Positions 44,409 to 52,980 of a DNA stretch of 64,000 nt are shown here, piece after piece. Location: NCBI RefSeq assembly GCF_002259705.1, contig NZ_MWWT01000001.1, forward strand, positions 124,001 to 188,000. The letters run 5' to 3'. The notes under the pieces are model-generated. The model did no database searches. It worked only from the letters and a program-made list of their open reading frames with translations, and was not told where the DNA came from. The first letter of the stretch is position 1, and every line of letters begins with the position of its first letter. The position numbers and the translations under genes were made by a program. The DNA is from Alloscardovia macacae (lineage in GTDB: Bacteria; Actinomycetota; Actinomycetes; Actinomycetales; Bifidobacteriaceae).

Positions 44409-44721
44409 GAGGAAGTGGTAGGAGCATCCTAGCAGTCGAGAAAGGAGGGGCATTCGGGAAGAAATTCTCGGATGCCCCTTTCCTATCCCCTCCTATCCCC
44501 AGTGCGCATGTACACTCTTCCTTTCCTCGGTACTCCTTCCGCTATACTTGTATGAGTTCTCATGAGCGCAGAGAGGCTCGCATAGGCGTGTGCCTCACAT
44601 GCGTTCCTGTCTGCGTTCTGTATAGATAAGCACTGCATTTTACGCACAGCTGTGAGCCACACAGCGCCGCGAAAAAATGCCCCCAGGCGAGTAGTAAACA
44701 CTTCGAGAAAAGGCTTCGTGT
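44409..44721. other. intergenic region between adhesin 2 and the second MFS gene
   Basis: About 310 bases with the adhesin 2 terminator (44446-44483). A TATACT box at 44543-44548 could be a -10 element for the MFS gene, but no clear -35 box is seen. Nothing else is recognised. Confidence 0.55.
44446..44483 (+). terminator. terminator of adhesin 2
   Basis: AGGGGCATTCGGGAA pairs with TTCTCGGATGCCCCT with two wobble pairs, followed by TT. Confidence 0.75.
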
Positions 44722-46005
44722 ATGAGTACAGACGCGACCGGGCAGGGAGCTCAGACGACCCAGGTGGCCCAGGCGGCACCGCAGACCCCGAACACCCCGA
44801 ATGCTGCGAAGAAGATGAAAGTGGCGCAGATTATCCCCGTCTTCATCGCCTTCTTCATCATGGCCTTCGTGGATCTTGTAGGCACTGCCACGAATTATGT
44901 GAAGCCGGAATTTGGCTTGAGTGACACCGTGGCGAATCTCTTCACCACCATGGTGTTCTTCTGGTTCCTTCTCCTGTCCATTCCCACGGGCATGGTCATG
45001 AATGCCATCGGCCGCCGTCGCACGGTGATTCTGTCCATCTGGATTACCGTGGGCTCTATGATCGTGCCCGTTATCGCGTACATGGCCACGGAGGGAACGC
45101 TACGTTTCGCGCTCATCGTCGTCTCCTTCTGCTTACTCGGCATCGGTAATGCGCTCATGCAGGTGGCGCTGAACCCTCTGATGGCGCTGTTTGTGACGGG
45201 TGAGCGTCTCGCGGGAATGCTCTCCACTGGTCAGTTCGTGCGGGCCATCGCCTCGCTGCTCGCCCCGTACATCGCTGCCTGGATGCTCATGGAGTTTGGC
45301 GCGTGGTGGGGCCTGTTCGTCGTGTATCTCGTCGTCGCGGTGATCGGTGCGGTAGCGCTGGAATTGGACGTCATCGAAGAGCCGACGTATGCGTCCGACG
45401 GCCTGTCCGTGCGCCAGACCGCGCAGCTGCTGCGGCATCCGGCCGTGCTGCTGGGCTTCCTCTGCATCGTCGCGCACGTGGGCATCGACGTGGGCCTGAA
45501 TGCCCAACTCCCGCGCATCCTTCGCGAGAACACGGGCATAGAGATCAGCATAGCTACGGCGGCCACCATGGTGTACTTCATCGGCCGCATGGTGGGAAGC
45601 TTCCTCGGGGGCATCATCCTGCCGCGCATCAGCGGACGTACGGCACTGCGCATCTGCGGTGGCATTATGGTGGCCTGCGTAGCGCTCTTCCTCGTTTTCA
45701 CACTCGCTCCAGTAAATCCTCCGGTGTGGGTCTTCTGGACGGCCACGGTACTGGCTGGCGTGGGGAATGTGAACGTCTTCGGCATCGTCATGTCCCGTCT
45801 GCTCAATGACATGCCGGAGCGTCAGAATGAAGTCTCGGGGCTGATGATTACTGGTCTCATCGGCGGAGCCATCGTACCCCCACTCATGGGCGTGGCATCC
45901 GATGCGCTGGGCCAGGTGGGTGCCATCCTCGTCGTGGCTGTGGGGGTGGCGTACATCGTCTTCCTCGGCGCACGTTTCGAGCTGCTTGAGGAGTCTAAAA
46001 ACTAA
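44722..46005 (+). CDS. MFS sugar transporter, FucP/GluP-like, copy 2
   Basis: A 427-residue paralogue of the 34868 transporter. It has an extra Gln/Thr/Ala/Pro-rich leader of about 30 residues, then the same IIPVFIAFFIMAFVDLVGTA, TNYVKPEFGLS and GNALMQVALNPLMALF blocks. Twelve helices are predicted and the substrate is unknown. The leader has no counterpart in copy 1, so translation might instead begin at the internal ATG at 44815. The two copies flank the two adhesins. Confidence 0.85.
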   Translation: MSTDATGQGAQTTQVAQAAPQTPNTPNAAKKMKVAQIIPVFIAFFIMAFVDLVGTATNYVKPEFGLSDTVANLFTTMVFFWFLLLSIPTGMVMNAIGRRRTVILSIWITVGSMIVPVIAYMATEGTLRFALIVVSFCLLGIGNALMQVALNPLMALFVTGERLAGMLSTGQFVRAIASLLAPYIAAWMLMEFGAWWGLFVVYLVVAVIGAVALELDVIEEPTYASDGLSVRQTAQLLRHPAVLLGFLCIVAHVGIDVGLNAQLPRILRENTGIEISIATAATMVYFIGRMVGSFLGGIILPRISGRTALRICGGIMVACVALFLVFTLAPVNPPVWVFWTATVLAGVGNVNVFGIVMSRLLNDMPERQNEVSGLMITGLIGGAIVPPLMGVASDALGQVGAILVVAVGVAYIVFLGARFELLEESKN

Positions 46006-46212
46006 GGAATTATGCCCCGAGCAGAGAGTTATCTTAAAATGTGAGACGCATTTTCGGACGCAATACTCAAATGTTCGGACTCCATACGAATGCGCCGCCT
46101 TGGAAACGCTGAAAAGTGTCGTTTCAGTGCCGTGTCGTGGCCGTAGCCTCCTAAGTACATGTGGGGAGTATGATATTGACTTATATACTCATCCATGATA
46201 AAAGGAGGCACG

Positions 46213-47196
46213 GTGCTCAGGTATGTGGCTAAGCGCATAGCGAATTACTGTGTCATGCTGTTCGTGGCCATCACTATGACGTATTTCCTCGCGAGTGCGT
46301 TTATGGACCCACGGTCGAACTACATGTCCAGGAATCCGCGTCCACCTATGGATTCCATTAACCATGCACTGGATAATGCGAACATTAATGACCAGACTCC
46401 GGTCATCACTCGCTATGTGCGCTGGCTGACGGGCGTGGTCACGCGCTGGGATTGGGGGAAGGCTCCCGACCAGTCTTCCGTGGGGGAAGCTATCGTCTCG
46501 CGTATGGGTGCTTCGCTCCAGCTCGTGACTCTCGCCACCGTTCTGAGCATCGTCATAGGCGTATCTATCGGTGTATATACCGCTATCCGCCAGTATAAGT
46601 GGCAGGACCGCGTGCTGAACTCCATAGCCACCTTTATCTTCGTGATTCCGCCAGCAGTGCTCGCTGTGGCCGTGGTCTTCTTCGCCATAGAAGTAAATAC
46701 TGTGGCTGGCTCGCGTCTCTTCTATGTGACGGGACTGCATTCCTACCAGGGGGAGAACTTCGGCCTGTGGTTCCTCGATTTCCTCCAGCACCTCATCCTG
46801 CCGACCATTTCCATGACTCTCGGCGGAGCTGTGGGCTACCACCTCACGCAGCGCACCTATCTGCTCGATGAGATGAATGCAGACTACGTGCGCACGGCTC
46901 GCGCTAAGGGTCTGACCCTGAATCAGGCCATTCGCCGTCACGCCCTGAGGAACTCACTCATTCCTACGGCACAGTCTGTGGCGTTCTCTATCGCAGGCGT
47001 CTTCACCGGTGCCACCGTCACAGAATCTGTCTTCGCCATTAACGGCTTGGGCCGCTACTTCGTGACCACCATAGGACAGAATGACATTAATGGCACTGTG
47101 GCCATCGCCGCATTCTCCGGCGTGTGCACGCTGGTGGGTGCTCTCCTCGCGGACATCGTCGCAGCGTGGCTCGACCCTCGGATTCGATTGAACTAG
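46213..47196 (+). CDS. ABC transporter permease, OppB type (second importer)
   Basis: A 327-residue membrane protein with six helices. The EAA loop is LLDEMNADYVRTARAKGL near residue 220. GTG 46213 is chosen because AAGGAGG lies 5 bases upstream and MLRYVAKRI is the normal family start. An upstream in-frame ATG at 46195 lies 5 bases after a TATACT box and could be a leaderless alternative. It is the first gene of an importer operon. Confidence 0.88.
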   Translation: MLRYVAKRIANYCVMLFVAITMTYFLASAFMDPRSNYMSRNPRPPMDSINHALDNANINDQTPVITRYVRWLTGVVTRWDWGKAPDQSSVGEAIVSRMGASLQLVTLATVLSIVIGVSIGVYTAIRQYKWQDRVLNSIATFIFVIPPAVLAVAVVFFAIEVNTVAGSRLFYVTGLHSYQGENFGLWFLDFLQHLILPTISMTLGGAVGYHLTQRTYLLDEMNADYVRTARAKGLTLNQAIRRHALRNSLIPTAQSVAFSIAGVFTGATVTESVFAINGLGRYFVTTIGQNDINGTVAIAAFSGVCTLVGALLADIVAAWLDPRIRLN

Positions 47197-47207
47197 AGGT
47201 GAGGAAA

Positions 47208-48107
47208 TTGGCAGAACAAGAAGAAAAAACGGAATCCATCAAGCGCACCGGACGCTTCACGCTCTACGCGCGCCGCTTCATGCGCCGGCCGTCTGCGGTG
47301 GCGGGACTCGTCATCCTGCTGCTGCTCGTGCTGTGGGCCACTTTCGGCGGTATGCTCACGCACTGGAACTATGAGGATCTGGACTTCGCATCCCTCGGAG
47401 TCCCGCCGAACTCTGACCACTACTTCGGTACCACGGACGGTGGCGGAGACCTGTACGCCATGGTTGTACGCGGTCTGGGGCGGTCGCTGACCATCGCCTT
47501 CCTGAGCTCCATCCTGAGCACCTTCATCGCGGCGGTCTACGGCGTGGGCATCGCCTACTTCGAAGGGCTGACGGAGAAAGTGGGCATGTGGGTGCTCGAC
47601 ATGCTGCTCGTGGTGCCGTCCACGCTCCTCGTGGCTATCCTCGTGCGCTCGGCGGGCGGTACGTCGGGCTGGCTGTGGCTGACCATCGGCCTGACCATCT
47701 TCGGCTGGGTGGGTCTCGCGCGTGTCCTGAGGACCATCACCATGAGCATTCGTGAGCGCGACTACGTGCGTGCGGCGAAATTCATGGGTGTGCGGCCGTT
47801 TACCGTCATTCTGCGTCACCTTATTCCGAACCTCGGCTCGGTTCTCGTCATTAACACCGTTCTGGGCGTGGTGTCCACCGTGTCTGCGGAGACGACGCTG
47901 AGCTTCCTGGGCCTGGGCATTAAGGCGCCAGATACGTCGCTGGGCACCATCCTGAACGAAGGGCAGAGCGTCATCGTTACGCAGCCGTGGGTTCTGGCCA
48001 TCCCGGCAGCCGTGCTCATCATTCTGGCGTTTTCCGTTCAGATGATCGGCGATGGGCTTAGAGATGCAATTGACCCATATTCGCGCTCGGCCGGAAAAGC
48101 AGCATAA
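47208..48107 (+). CDS. ABC transporter permease, OppC type (second importer)
   Basis: A 299-residue permease with an OppC N-terminal segment (FMRRPSAVAGLVILLLLVL), a periplasmic loop HYFGTTDGGGDLYA and the EAA-type loop RERDYVRAAKFMGVRPF. It pairs with the OppB-type protein 11 bases upstream. The start is TTG 47208, behind GAGGTGAGG; GTG 47199 is possible but poorly spaced. Confidence 0.9.
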   Translation: MAEQEEKTESIKRTGRFTLYARRFMRRPSAVAGLVILLLLVLWATFGGMLTHWNYEDLDFASLGVPPNSDHYFGTTDGGGDLYAMVVRGLGRSLTIAFLSSILSTFIAAVYGVGIAYFEGLTEKVGMWVLDMLLVVPSTLLVAILVRSAGGTSGWLWLTIGLTIFGWVGLARVLRTITMSIRERDYVRAAKFMGVRPFTVILRHLIPNLGSVLVINTVLGVVSTVSAETTLSFLGLGIKAPDTSLGTILNEGQSVIVTQPWVLAIPAAVLIILAFSVQMIGDGLRDAIDPYSRSAGKAA

Positions 48108-48118
48108 GGAGGACGAGG

Positions 48119-50281
48119 ATGAACGGTTTTCGAAAAACGCATGACACCATACTGTCCGTACACGACCTGCGCGTAAACTTCGCGTCCGAAGCTGGAACCG
48201 TGCACGCGGTCCGCGGCATCAGCTTCGACCTCAAGCGTGGAACGACGCTCGGCATCGTGGGCGAGTCCGGCTCGGGTAAATCGGTCACCTCCATGGCCAT
48301 TATGGGGCTGCTGGACTCGAACGCACACGTGGAAGGACGCATAGACTTCGAGGGCGAGAACCTGCTCGAGAAGACGGATGCTCAGATGAGCGAGCTGCGC
48401 GGCAAGCGCATAGCCATGATCTTCCAGGATCCGCTCTCCGCGCTCACCCCGGTCTATACCATCGGCCAGCAGATGCGTGAAGCACTCGTGACGCATAACC
48501 CAGACATGAGCGAGGACGAGGTGCGCGCTCGCAGCGTGGAGCTGCTCACTCTCGTGGGCATCCCGAACGCCGAGCAGCGCCTGAACGCCTTCCCGCACCA
48601 TTTCTCCGGCGGTATGCGCCAGAGGGTGGTCATAGCGATGGCCATAGCGAATAATCCTGACGTCATCATAGCGGACGAGCCGACCACTGCGCTGGACGTG
48701 ACCATTCAGGCGCAGATTCTCGACGTGCTGCGCACCGCGCAGAAAGAAACGGGCGCTGCGCTCATCTTCATCACCCATGATCTCGGCGTGGTGGCATCCA
48801 TCGCGGATGACATCATCGTCATGTATGCAGGGCGGCCGGTGGAGCATGCATCTGTGGGGGAGATTTTCTCCCATCCTGTCATGCCGTACACCATGGGGCT
48901 GCTCGGCGCTGTGCCACGCCCGGACCAGGCGAAAAATGCTCGACTCGTGCCTATCCCAGGCTCGCCGACGAACCTCGTGAACCTGCCAGAAGGCTGTTCC
49001 TTCGCGGATCGCTGCCCTATGGCCGCGGATATATGCCGTGCGGGCGAGCCGCAGATGGAAGAGATAGGGGAGCTGGGCGTGGGCTCCGAGACCGCACAGG
49101 CGCATCGCGTCGCGTGCTATCGCGCGGGCGAAATCCTCGCCCAGCACATGACCTTCCGCGACGTCTATGGCATGGAAGAATCCATCCCATCCATCTTCGC
49201 GGATGTGCCGCGCGAGCAGCGTCAGATGGTGCTGAACGTGGAACACCTCACCAAGACCTTCAGCGTCAGTGGCGGCGGATTCCTGCGCAGGCGCGTGGGT
49301 ACGGTGTATGCCGTAAATGACGTGAGCCTGGATATCCGTGAAGGCGAGACTGTGGCCCTCGTGGGCGAGTCGGGCTCGGGTAAGTCCACCACGCTGCTGC
49401 AGGTTATGAATCTGGCCGCACCGGAGCAGGGGAGCATCGAGCTTTTCGGCACAGACGTGGCGGCGAAAATGAGTCGTAAAGAGCGCCAGATGCTCCACGA
49501 GAAGGTGCAGTATGTCTTCCAAGACCCTATGAGCTCGCTGGATCCACGCTTGCCTATCTATGACATTCTCGCCGAACCGCTGAAAGTGCTCGGCATGAGC
49601 AAGCAGGAGATTAACACGCGCATCGGCGAGCTCATGGAGCTCGTGGGGCTCAAGCCGGACCAGGTGGACCGCTTCCCGAACCAGTTCTCGGGCGGGCAGC
49701 GCCAGCGCATAGCCATAGCGCGTGCGCTCGCAGTAAACCCGCGTCTCATCCTGCTCGATGAGCCAGTATCCGCACTGGATGTGTCCATTCAGGCCGGTGT
49801 GCTGAATCTGCTGGAAGATTTGCAGAATAAACTCGGCGTGGCGTACCTCTTCGTCGCGCATAACCTGTCCGTAGTGCGGCATCTCGCCTCGCGTGTGGCC
49901 GTCATGTATCTGGGGCACATCGTCGAAGCGGGAGATGTGGATGAGGTCTTCGATCATCCGCAGCACCCGTACACGAAGGCACTGCTCAGCGCAGTACCGG
50001 TGCCAGACCCGGAGTATGAGCGCCAGCGTGAGCGCATCATCCTCGACGGGGACTTGCCGAGCCCTACGGAAAAGATAGAAGGCTGTGCGTTCGCCTCTCG
50101 CTGCCCGCTGTATAAGCAGCTGAGCGAGGAGCAAAAGCGTGTGTGTGATACGCAGCGTCCATCCCTCGTGGGTGGCGCTGCAGGGTCTGAGGGCGCTGTG
50201 TCTGCAGGATTTGCAGATTCTCTGTCCACAGAGCGAAACACCGACCGCATAGTAGCGTGCCACTGGACTAACGTGGCATAA
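48119..50281 (+). CDS. ABC transporter double ATPase, fused OppD-OppF type
   Basis: A 720-residue protein with two complete nucleotide-binding domains. The first (about 10-275) has [17 protein letters not shown] and [12 protein letters not shown], and its OppD-type extension carries [12 protein letters not shown]. The second (about 370-630) has [18 protein letters not shown] and [12 protein letters not shown], and ends with the extension [12 protein letters not shown]. The extension Cys residues suggest iron-sulfur or metal binding as in dipeptide ATPases. One chain energises the importer. AAGGAGGA precedes the ATG. Confidence 0.93.
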   Translation: MNGFRKTHDTILSVHDLRVNFASEAGTVHAVRGISFDLKRGTTLGIVGESGSGKSVTSMAIMGLLDSNAHVEGRIDFEGENLLEKTDAQMSELRGKRIAMIFQDPLSALTPVYTIGQQMREALVTHNPDMSEDEVRARSVELLTLVGIPNAEQRLNAFPHHFSGGMRQRVVIAMAIANNPDVIIADEPTTALDVTIQAQILDVLRTAQKETGAALIFITHDLGVVASIADDIIVMYAGRPVEHASVGEIFSHPVMPYTMGLLGAVPRPDQAKNARLVPIPGSPTNLVNLPEGCSFADRCPMAADICRAGEPQMEEIGELGVGSETAQAHRVACYRAGEILAQHMTFRDVYGMEESIPSIFADVPREQRQMVLNVEHLTKTFSVSGGGFLRRRVGTVYAVNDVSLDIREGETVALVGESGSGKSTTLLQVMNLAAPEQGSIELFGTDVAAKMSRKERQMLHEKVQYVFQDPMSSLDPRLPIYDILAEPLKVLGMSKQEINTRIGELMELVGLKPDQVDRFPNQFSGGQRQRIAIARALAVNPRLILLDEPVSALDVSIQAGVLNLLEDLQNKLGVAYLFVAHNLSVVRHLASRVAVMYLGHIVEAGDVDEVFDHPQHPYTKALLSAVPVPDPEYERQRERIILDGDLPSPTEKIEGCAFASRCPLYKQLSEEQKRVCDTQRPSLVGGAAGSEGAVSAGFADSLSTERNTDRIVACHWTNVA

Positions 50282-50317
50282 GAGAGAAGATTTCTCATAA
50301 TAGAACAAAGATTCTTC

Positions 50318-50378
50318 ACTCGGATGCGAGAACTGCCCGAGTGGGTGACTGCGAGCTTACGCACGTACGAGCTTACGC
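50318..50378 (+). repeat. short hairpin and direct repeat before the second binding-protein gene
   Basis: CACTCGG (50317-50323) pairs with CCGAGTG (50337-50343), and CGAGCTTACGC occurs at 50352-50362 and 50368-50378. The 190-base gap between ATPase and binding protein may adjust relative expression. No T-run is present. Confidence 0.4.
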
Positions 50379-50473
50379 GACCACGAGTCGCTATAGCTCT
50401 CTGCATCCGTGAGCGCACACGAGAGTGAGTCTTGCTGACGAAGCAGAGGAAGAATCACGAGAAAAGGAGAGAT

Positions 50474-52201
50474 ATGAGAGAGTTAGGATGGAAGAAACTC
50501 ATCTCATCCACCGCAGCTGTAACCGCGCTCGCACTGGCGCTGGCTGGATGCGGTGCAGGATCAAACGGAGCGAACCAGGCAGAGGGTGCTGAAGAGCCAG
50601 CATCCGGCTTCGAGGCGGATTATAAGGGCGCATACCCTATGCCGTCGAAGACGAAGGCCTACGATAATACGCAGGACCGCGATAACGTGAAGGACGGCGG
50701 CACGCTGAACATAGCCACCACCTACACGCCGAACTGGAACTCCATGTCTGTGGAAGGTAATACCGGCTACATGTCCATGCTGTGGAGCTGGTACATGCCA
50801 CAGGTAGCCACGCTCGACTTGAAGGGTAACCTCACGTGGAATAAGGATTACATCACGAAGGTGGAGAAGACCAGTGAGAATCCTCTGACCATTAAGTTCA
50901 CCCTGAACGACCAGGCGAAGTGGAATGACGGCACAGACTTCGACTGGACTGCTTTCGAGTCCACGTGGAAGGTCATGAACGGCCAGGATGCGAACTACTC
51001 GCCAGCGTCTACGGAAGGTTTCGAAGATATCGAGTCCGTCACTCAGGGCGCTACTGCGAAGGAAGCAGTGGTCACCTTTAAGCAGCCATTCTACCCATGG
51101 GAGAGCCTGTTTACGAGCCTGTATCCTCCACAGGCGCTGGATGCGAACACGTACACGAATGGCTGGATAGATAACCCACACCCTGAGTGGGGCGCTGGCC
51201 CATTCACCGTGCAGTCTGCGGATAAGGATTCTGTCACTTTCGTGCGGAACGAAAAGTGGTGGGGTAACAAGCCAAAGCTGGATAAGGTGGTCGTGAAGTA
51301 CATGGAGGCCACCGCAGAAGTAAACGCCTTTAAGAACGGCGAGCTCGACGCTACCGACTTCTCGAATAATAACACCCTCCAGACCGTGAAGTCCCGCAAG
51401 GACATTCAGATCCGCCTCGGCTACGATAACGCTGTGGCCGTCTATATGCTGAATGGTAAGAGCGAGCACCTGAAGGATGACGCTGTGCGTAAGGCCGTGG
51501 TCCAGGCCTTCGACCGCGAGACCATGAATAAGGTTCGTTTCCAGGGCCTGAACTGGACGCCAGAAGAGCCAGGCTCGGAAGTCTTCCCAGTCTACGAAGA
51601 AGGCTATGAGAATAATCTTCCAGAAGAGGCGAAGAAGGTAGATACGAAGGGCGCGAAGGCTACCCTCGAATCAGACGGATATAAGATGGGTTCGGACGGC
51701 TACTACGCGAAGGGCGGAAAGACTCTCGACATCCGCTACACCTACTTCAGCGACTCCGCCGTTCAGACGAATATGGCGAAGGCTTTCGCTCAGATGATGA
51801 AGGCTGCGGGCATTAAGGTAACGCTCGAAAACCGCGACGGTTCGAAGTTCTCGGATACCGTGAATAATGGCGACTACGAAGTACTTCCTATGGCCTGGCA
51901 GTCGAACTCGCCATGGGGCCAGGTGAACATTACGCAGCTGTACGGCTCGAAGTCCGAGAGCAACTACTCCTTCATCGGCAGTGATGAGGTGGATAAGCTG
52001 GCTCAGGTTCCAGGAACCATTCCAGATCAGCTCGAGGCTGTGAAGGCTGCAAATAAGGCGGAAAAGGCTGCTTTGAAGCTGTTCGGCTCCATTCCTATCA
52101 GCATCTCGCCGAAGTTTACGGCTGTGACGAAGGGTCTGGCGAACTGGGGTCCGTCCGGCTTTAAGACCACGCTGCCGGAGAACGTGGGCTGGCAGAAGTA
52201 A
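50474..52201 (+). CDS. ABC transporter solute-binding lipoprotein, family 5 (second importer)
   Basis: A 575-residue extracytoplasmic binding protein. The signal peptide ends in ALALAGCG with the lipobox Cys, followed by a short acidic linker and an SBP_bac_5 fold (LTIKFTLNDQAKWNDGTDFD, GAGPFTVQSADKDSVTFVRN, KAVVQAFDRETM). It most likely binds oligopeptides, since nothing around it suggests a sugar. The ATG at 50474 has AAGGAGAG upstream. It is last in the importer operon, unlike the first importer, where the binding protein is first. Confidence 0.9.
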   Translation: MRELGWKKLISSTAAVTALALALAGCGAGSNGANQAEGAEEPASGFEADYKGAYPMPSKTKAYDNTQDRDNVKDGGTLNIATTYTPNWNSMSVEGNTGYMSMLWSWYMPQVATLDLKGNLTWNKDYITKVEKTSENPLTIKFTLNDQAKWNDGTDFDWTAFESTWKVMNGQDANYSPASTEGFEDIESVTQGATAKEAVVTFKQPFYPWESLFTSLYPPQALDANTYTNGWIDNPHPEWGAGPFTVQSADKDSVTFVRNEKWWGNKPKLDKVVVKYMEATAEVNAFKNGELDATDFSNNNTLQTVKSRKDIQIRLGYDNAVAVYMLNGKSEHLKDDAVRKAVVQAFDRETMNKVRFQGLNWTPEEPGSEVFPVYEEGYENNLPEEAKKVDTKGAKATLESDGYKMGSDGYYAKGGKTLDIRYTYFSDSAVQTNMAKAFAQMMKAAGIKVTLENRDGSKFSDTVNNGDYEVLPMAWQSNSPWGQVNITQLYGSKSESNYSFIGSDEVDKLAQVPGTIPDQLEAVKAANKAEKAALKLFGSIPISISPKFTAVTKGLANWGPSGFKTTLPENVGWQK

Positions 52202-52232
52202 GGCTGGGTTTTCTGGCTTTTTGCTTTGGTTT

Positions 52233-52273
52233 GGGGAGCGCGCGCGGGTCGTCCGTGTACGCTCTCCTTTTTT
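52233..52273 (+). terminator. terminator of the second importer operon
   Basis: GGGGAGCG pairs with CGCTCTCC (one wobble) and is followed by T6. Confidence 0.8.
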
Positions 52274-52378
52274 GTGCGTTCGTGGGCGGGGTGCGCGGGT
52301 GTGGCGCGTGGGGCAATTTTCGCTCTGGCGGGGCGGGGGGATGAGCCCTAAAGTGACTGAAAGCAGTCGAGCACCGCG

Positions 52379-52467
52379 CGTTGTGTGTAAATCATCTCAC
52401 TTCTGCCCCCACTTTTTAGGATTTTTCCGGTCTCGAGCGTCGCGCGTGAGACGATTTACACACAACG
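52379..52467. repeat. dispersed long inverted repeat, copy 2
   Basis: The arms 52379-52399 and 52447-52467 are complementary at 20 of 21 positions around a 47-base centre. The arm differs from copy 1 at one base and the partner arm carries the matching change. The copy is part of the 52350-52471 duplicated unit. Confidence 0.88.
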
Positions 52468-52552
52468 CATCCCCTTCCCTCAGCCAGAGCATCCTGAGCG
52501 GGCCGCACGCGCACTTTCGGGCCTATTCCGACGGTCGCTTTTCTGGCTTCGT

Positions 52553-52688
52553 GCACTTTAGGGCTAATCCCGACGCGCGCCCCCGGTCGGCTGGGGTCGG
52601 AATCTGCAGATTGGCTTAAATGCTGGGTTTTCGTGGTGGGGGTCTGCGTGGGTGGCGAGGTCGGGCGTCGGGATTAGCCCTAAAGTGC
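52553..52688. repeat. inverted copies of the GATTAGCCCTAAAGTG motif
   Basis: A 23-base sequence at 52666-52688 is the exact reverse complement of 52553-52575. Related direct copies lie at 52338-52353 and 52708-52727, and a diverged inverted copy at 52511-52531. Confidence 0.8.
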
Positions 52689-52752
52689 CGAGCTACCTCG
52701 GAGAAGACGTCGGGATTAGCCCAAAAGTGACTGAAAGCAGTCGAGCACCGCG

Positions 52753-52841
52753 CGTTGTGTGTAAATCATCTCACTTCTGCACCCACTTTTTAGGATTTTT
52801 CCGGTCTCGAGCGTCGCGCGTGAGACGATTTACACACAACG
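52753..52841. repeat. dispersed long inverted repeat, copy 3
   Basis: The arms 52753-52773 and 52821-52841 are identical to those of copy 2. The 47-base centre differs from copy 2 at a single base (C to A). Flanking sequence is also shared from 52724, so this arose by recent local duplication. Confidence 0.88.
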
Positions 52842-52892
52842 CATCCTGCCTCGCCTCCCGACGCCCACCTCCCCCCCCCACACACACAAAGC

Positions 52893-52929
52893 AAAAAGCC
52901 GGGCGTCGCGCACATGCACGACACCCGGC
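52893..52929 (-). terminator. terminator of the ABC exporter operon
   Basis: On the minus strand GCCGGGTGTCGTG pairs with CGCGACGCCCGGC (small mismatches), followed by T5. Confidence 0.85.
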
Positions 52930-52980
52930 CTCGGCCTCGGTCCCCGGCCTTTCCCACCAGACCTACACTACAGACCTACA

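Larger units (their letters stand above)
52202..52980. other. repeat-rich non-coding region
   Basis: About 780 bases without a credible gene. It contains terminators for both flanking operons and two near-identical copies of a unit of about 120 bases offset by exactly 374 bases. It also has several direct and inverted copies of a CGGGATTAGCCCTAAAGTG motif, a C9 tract (52871-52879) and a CA repeat. Apparent reading frames here merely mirror the duplication. Confidence 0.8.

Noticed and set aside
46195-46212. ATG at 46195 as the start of the second importer permease
   Set aside because: It is possible as a leaderless start 5 bases after TATACT, but GTG 46213 has an optimal AAGGAGG and gives the normal family N-terminus.
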